From Acanthamoeba lenticulata (Eukaryota; Discosea; Longamoebia; Acanthamoebidae), in NCBI GenBank assembly GCA_002179805.1, contig NAVB01003219.1, forward strand, positions 1 to 24,698: a stretch of DNA of 24,698 bases, read 5' to 3'. Numbering within the stretch: position 1 is the first letter of the stretch; every line of letters begins with the position of its first letter. The notes below the pieces were generated by a model that searched no databases, was not told where the DNA came from, and was given only the letters and a program-made list of their open reading frames with translations. Made by a program: the position numbers and the translations under genes. Below are positions 20,843 to 24,698 of this stretch, piece by piece.

Positions 20843-20945
20843 GCCCCCAAAAGGCTGTTGTCGACCAACAAACAAAACAGTTTACAACAAACTCGAAAGC
20901 GCAACGTGTTGGTCCACAAACAACCTCCCCAACAAGATCAACCTC
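20843..20945. terminator. Convergent 3' ends of DEK and NBR1
   Basis: The stop codons of the two genes face each other across 103 bp. The segment is A/C-rich (ACAAACAAAACAG near 20868-20880). Both polyadenylation sites must lie in or near it; no exact AATAAA is visible. Confidence 0.4.
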
Positions 20946-22785
20946 TCAGAGGCCACCCAGGAGGGCCTCGACGGCCTGCTGCGGATCGCCGCCGGTCGAC
21001 CTGAGGGCGCGCACGATCGCCGCGCGGTCACCGACGCCCATTTCCAGGAGCCGCTTGATCTCGTCGGCCCAGGCCTCCTCCTCGCCCTCCTTGACCTCGT
21101 CTCCGGCGACGCCCACGACGACGGCGTTGACGAGCTCGTTTCGCGGTACCAAAGCCCATCCGTCCTCCTCTTCTTCCTCCTCGCGAATGAGCCGTCTGGC
21201 GCTGCCGCGCAGGTTCGTGTCCTCTTGTTCTTGTGCTTGTTGGTGATCTAGGAGTAGCTCCTCCTCAGTAAAGGGAGGCTGCTGGGGCGCGGCGACCTCG
21301 ATGACGCTGTCTTGGTCGTTTGTGTCTACATCGTCGCCGCGGGCGCTAAAAGCTGTCTCGATGCTCGAAGAGCTGCGTCCGAGCACCTTACCGGCCACGC
21401 GGCGCACCTTGCTGCCGCTCCCCACCGCCCAGGCATCCTCGAGATCGCTCTCTTCTTCCTCCTCCTCCTGTAATTCTTCCTTTCCCTGCTTGTCTTCCTC
21501 CTCCTTCTCCACCACAGGGCTCGCTGCCTGCTCGTCTTCTCCGGTAATGGCGCTCGCAGGGGTGGCGACCTTCTCTTCTTCCTCCTCGGCCACGACGATG
21601 TCGGCCCAAACCTGCGGCCCGAAGAAGTCGCCCGATGGGCTGCAGAGACGCCAGTTGGACACGTAGCGGCCGACCTCCTATTTTAATGCAAAAACGCCAC
21701 CGCTGTGAGCCATGATGTTGATGAGAAAGACAACGACGAGGAAGAGACGTACCGGCGGGCTGACCATGTCGACGGTGACGTCGACCTCGGCGCCAGGCGG
21801 CGCGGCGAGCACGTGAACGGCCTCCACAGCCGCCAGGCGGTCGCCGCTGACAAAGGCCAGCGCGAGGCCCTCGGGCCAGGCGACCGTGCGGCTCGTGTTG
21901 CGCAGGCGCCAGATCTTGACAAAGGGCGCGCCGGGCGCCACCCTGTAGCCGTCGCTCACCGTCACGTCCTCTACGAACCGGCACGCCAGCTTGCTGGCGC
22001 TGGCGGGATTGGAGGTCTTGGTCACGGCGCTGAGCGTCTGCCGCTGGCGAAGCCAGTTGGGGCACGCCTGGTCGTCGAGCGAGCCGACGGCGGCGGCGGG
22101 CGCGTAGAGGTTGGGCAGCGGGAGGACGCTGGCCAGCGCGCCCGGCGGCGGGGCAGAGTAGAGCTTGAGGAACACGTGTTGCGGGTCGTGCGGGCGGAGG
22201 GCCTCGCAGGCGGCGCACAAGCTGTAGCCGCCGTCGCCGGCGCTGTCATCGCAATTGACGCACACGTAGCGCACGCCCTGCACGGGGCGGCCTGCATGGG
22301 AAGACAAAGTCGCGACATCGGCGTAAGGAGCAACATCGACTTGCCAGGAGGGGCCAGTACCGCAGTGCCGACAAAAGGCGTCATGCGGGAGGTCGTTGTC
22401 TGCATCGACTAGCGTGCCCGTCTGAGCCCCTACCTCAGGGAAGGAGGGAGCTGGGGGCGCGGCAGCATCTATGATTGTGAGACGAAGGATTTTGCCAGTA
22501 GGGAGATGGGCTGTGGCGGCTTGCAGCTCTTCATCGCTTGTTAATCTAACAATTGATGGAATCGAAACTTGATGGTTAGATCATGGGGAGACGAAAAGAA
22601 AAAAACGATGAACGTGCGTACGCGATGACCTTGTCCTCGTCAAGGTACTTAAGCTTGAACTCGAGGGGTAATGTGGGGCCATAAAGGCGTTCTATGAGTT
22701 GCAGAAGTGCCGAGTAGGTGGTCCCCTCCTCGGGAAGGGTTATACGCCTCACATCGTTTCCCAGTTGAAATTTAATGATTACCAT
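20946..22785 (-). CDS. NBR1: NBR1-type selective autophagy receptor (PB1-ZZ-FW-LIR-UBA)
   Basis: Expected to link ubiquitylated cargo to Atg8 on the growing autophagosome. Exons: 20946-21677, 21753-22291, 22361-22545, 22622-22785; 539 aa. The PB1 domain (1 to about 90) has a basic first strand (VIIKFQLGNDVRR) and an acidic OPCA motif (KYLDEDKVI, SDEEL), suggesting head-to-tail polymerisation. The ZZ zinc finger starts at C113/C116 and continues with VRYVCVNC, YSLCAAC and the HDPQH histidines. The NBR1-signature FW domain is about 190-315 (FVKIWRLRNTSRTVAWPEG, FFGPQVWADI). A long acidic linker follows. An LIR candidate, EEEDGWALV with W470, lies before the UBA domain at about 498-539 (IKRLLEMGVGDRAAIVRALRSTGGDPQQAVEALL). 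The PB1 domain fixes the start at MVIIKF. No p62-like shortening is seen. Confidence 0.93.
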
Positions 22786-23167
22786 CCTTTACATAGATGA
22801 GATTGTAAAAGTAACATCTCAAGGTTAATTGACAGGGAGCAGGAAAGAAGGCCGGGACAGACATGTATCGCACCTTAGAATCTAAGAAGTTATTGGACAA
22901 AAGCCAAGAAGAGGGGTGGCCGTTAATTAGGTCGATTTGTGCCAGAGGTTGTACGTAAACCAAAAAGAATCTACACAGCGGTGCTCCAACAAGGGGGGTT
23001 CCACCGAAATGGAATACAAACCTGCAGCTTGAAAAAGGCATCCACGCTTTTTTCTTTTGCATTTTCTTTTTCTTCCTGCTGGGCAAAGACAAGTCAACCT
23101 GACGGAAAGTGGCTGAATGGAGGCCAGTGCACTGCAGGTGGTGCACCAAAGGCTGCTTTTAGGAAGG
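22786..23167 (-). promoter_or_regulatory. Region between the SLC25 carrier and NBR1
   Basis: These 382 bp should contain the 3' UTR of the carrier and the promoter and 5' UTR of NBR1. A minus-strand open frame (22772-23149) has no recognisable sequence. A GTGCGATACATG donor near 22872 and a TGTAAAG acceptor just before the NBR1 ATG could bound a 5' UTR intron, since they resemble the splice sites used elsewhere in the window. That is only a possibility. Confidence 0.4.
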
Positions 23168-24625
23168 TTATAAAAAGGAGGGGTAGAGCTCGGGCTTCTC
23201 GCTCTTGAGCCAGTCGAGGAATCGCGATGACCGCTCGTAGGTGAAGAGCGCCACCGCCGATCCAGGAATGGCTCGCATCATCGTCGGCCCGATCCCTGCA
23301 TGCGTGGGCGACAAGAAAGGAGTCAGCAACCCCCGTGTCGAGTCACAACAAAAAGTGGTGGCAGTGGACGGACCCCGGTAGAGTCCTCTGACTCCCTCCT
23401 CCTTGAGGACCTCGACAAACATCTTGGGAATGGACGTCTGGGCCTGCTTGATCTGGATTCGACTCTTGACCGTGTCCATTGGCTGCAGCACCGCATAAGT
23501 CAAGTCAATACACGTTTTCACGAGTGCGCCTCGAGAGCTGGGGTCCACGCACGTAGGGAATGCCCCAGTAGAGACACCCTGCGCAGCCTCCGGCGAGCAG
23601 CTGGATCAACGGTGGGGCCTGTTGTACACGAGCCGACAAGGGAGTGAGCATCAGCGTATATATGTTCTGGCGGATGGGGCGGCTCTTTACGTCAGAGGCG
23701 TCGTCCGCGTTTGGCGCCAGCGTGCGGCACACCGTCTCGTAGGTCCCGAACCAGAACGCGGTCCCGACCAACTCGCGGAAGAACGTGCTGCTCCGCGCCC
23801 GGCCAGCGTCAGCGCGGGGAGAAGGCTTTGGCAAAAGGAAGAGCGCGTTGACGCACCTCCACCAGCCTCGCCACAGGCCAAAGGGACCCTCGGTCTTGAT
23901 GGTGTGCATGATGCAGTGCATGGTCCCGCGGTAGGCGATCTGCCCGCCGCCGCCAGCCGTTGTCGTCGTGGCCGCCGCGGCGACGCCCGAAGGTGGCATC
24001 GACCCGCCAGCGGCGTTGCTGCCCGTCTGGACTTGGAGGCGGCACTTGATGAGCTCGACGGGCGTGAGGAAGGTGGCCGTCGCGACGCCGGCAATGCTGC
24101 CAGCGAGGCACACGCGCGGGAGGCTGACGTGGTGGGTCTCTGGGTCCATGAGGGCCTCCTTGGCCGCGTTGTAGACGACAAACATAGAGGCCACCTCCAT
24201 GGCCGACCCGATCATCGGGCTCGGCAGGCCCTTGTACAAGGCGGTGAAGCCCTCGCGCCGCAAGGTCTTGATGAAGCAGTCCCACGGGCCGTTGAACTCG
24301 GGCACGAGTGCTCCGCTGGGGGACCGCACCTTGGTGCCCGCTTGCACGCGCACCTGCCGGCAATAGCGTGTTTAGAGCACAACGGGGAGGACGCACGCAC
24401 AAGAACAAGGCCACTCAATATCTAGAGGCACCTTGATGGTGTCAAAGGGTTGTTCCACAAACTTGCAAACGATGCCCGACACCTTCAGCCACGCATCAGA
24501 AGCGCAGAACGGCAAAGTCAGTCCATAGAAGGATTGATGCAACCGTAAGCGTTCGCTTGGAGACGTACCGTGCCGGTGAAGAGGGTCCGTCCCACGGAGA
24601 ACGATTTCTCATCGGAGTGCGACAT
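23168..24625 (-). CDS. SLC25 mitochondrial carrier, ornithine/basic amino acid-like
   Basis: Transports a metabolite across the mitochondrial inner membrane. Exons: 23168-23295, 23374-23482, 23553-23618, 23691-23787, 23857-24353, 24432-24482, 24569-24625; 334 aa, slightly above the usual 300. All three family repeats are present with their PxD/ExxK signatures: QPFDTIKVRVQ (residues 31-36), TPVELIKCRLQ (134-139) and YPMDTVKSRIQ (257-262). Matrix-helix motifs LYKGLPSPMIG, LWRGWW and LYRGIGPTMMR are also seen. FRELVGTAFWFGTYE and the overall pattern resemble fungal and animal ornithine/carnitine/basic amino acid carriers, but the substrate is not settled by sequence reading. An odd Gly/Ala/Thr-rich insertion (about 146-172) enlarges the second repeat's matrix loop. 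The exon at 23787 has a tandem acceptor (GAGCAG), so one serine may vary. The start MSHSDEK gives a short first exon before the first transmembrane helix. Confidence 0.93.
23788..23793 (-). other. Tandem NAGNAG acceptor in the carrier gene
   Basis: The intron before TFFRELVG ends GAGCAG. Both AGs are phase 2 and give GWWS-TFF or GWWSS-TFF. The model uses the distal AG. Confidence 0.5.
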
Positions 24626-24698
24626 CAGGTCGCGTTGAGATCTTATGTGGCGACCTTTCAGTTCCGGGAATAGGAAAAGCGTTTTTCTCTTTCAATTT
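24626..24698 (-). promoter_or_regulatory. Start of the carrier upstream region
   Basis: These 73 bp upstream of the carrier ATG should hold its 5' UTR and part of its promoter. They are more A/T-rich near the window edge (AATTGAAAGAGAAAAACG on the minus strand). The region continues outside the window. Confidence 0.35.

Overview
The window looks like nuclear DNA of a GC-rich, intron-dense amoebozoan, very probably Acanthamoeba (A. castellanii-like). Exons are strongly GC-biased. Introns are mostly 55-100 nt, usually with GTGCG or GTACG donors. Genes are packed 100-650 bp apart, and the protein set (PI4K-beta, NBR1, DEK, kelch/BTB, WH2 actin regulator, SLC25 carrier) is plainly eukaryotic. I spliced each gene by hand, choosing donor/acceptor pairs that keep reading phase and restore known domain sequences. 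Every model below closes in frame from ATG to stop, but none has transcript support.

Layout: (1) 427-2299 minus, secreted GH27 alpha-galactosidase, 10 exons. (2) 2409-4459 minus, coiled-coil / polyproline / WH2 actin-binding protein, 7 exons. (3) 4637-8200 plus, phosphatidylinositol 4-kinase beta, 12 exons, one intron of which looks like a U12-type AT-AC intron. (4) 8325-14521 minus, one giant 26-exon gene encoding ankyrin repeats, a kelch propeller interrupted by a SPRY domain, and two BTB domains (1303 aa). (5) 15169-18756 plus, an intronless 1195-aa low-complexity, probably nuclear protein of unknown function. (6) 19019-20842 plus, DEK chromatin protein, preceded by a perfect 20-nt palindrome that looks like a double E2F site. 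(7) 20946-22785 minus, NBR1-type autophagy receptor (PB1-ZZ-FW-LIR-UBA). (8) 23168-24625 minus, SLC25 mitochondrial carrier.

These are independent housekeeping and signalling genes, not an operon or island. Genes 2/3 (177 bp) and 4/5 (647 bp) are divergent pairs that could share promoters. Genes 3/4 and 6/7 converge with 100-125 bp between stop codons. No mobile element, CRISPR array, rRNA or complete tRNA was seen.

The most notable observations are the U12-type AT-AC intron in PI4K-beta, the ANK-kelch(SPRY)-BTB-BTB fusion, a 29-nt intron or frameshift plus a GC-AG intron in the alpha-galactosidase gene, and the E2F-like palindrome in front of DEK.
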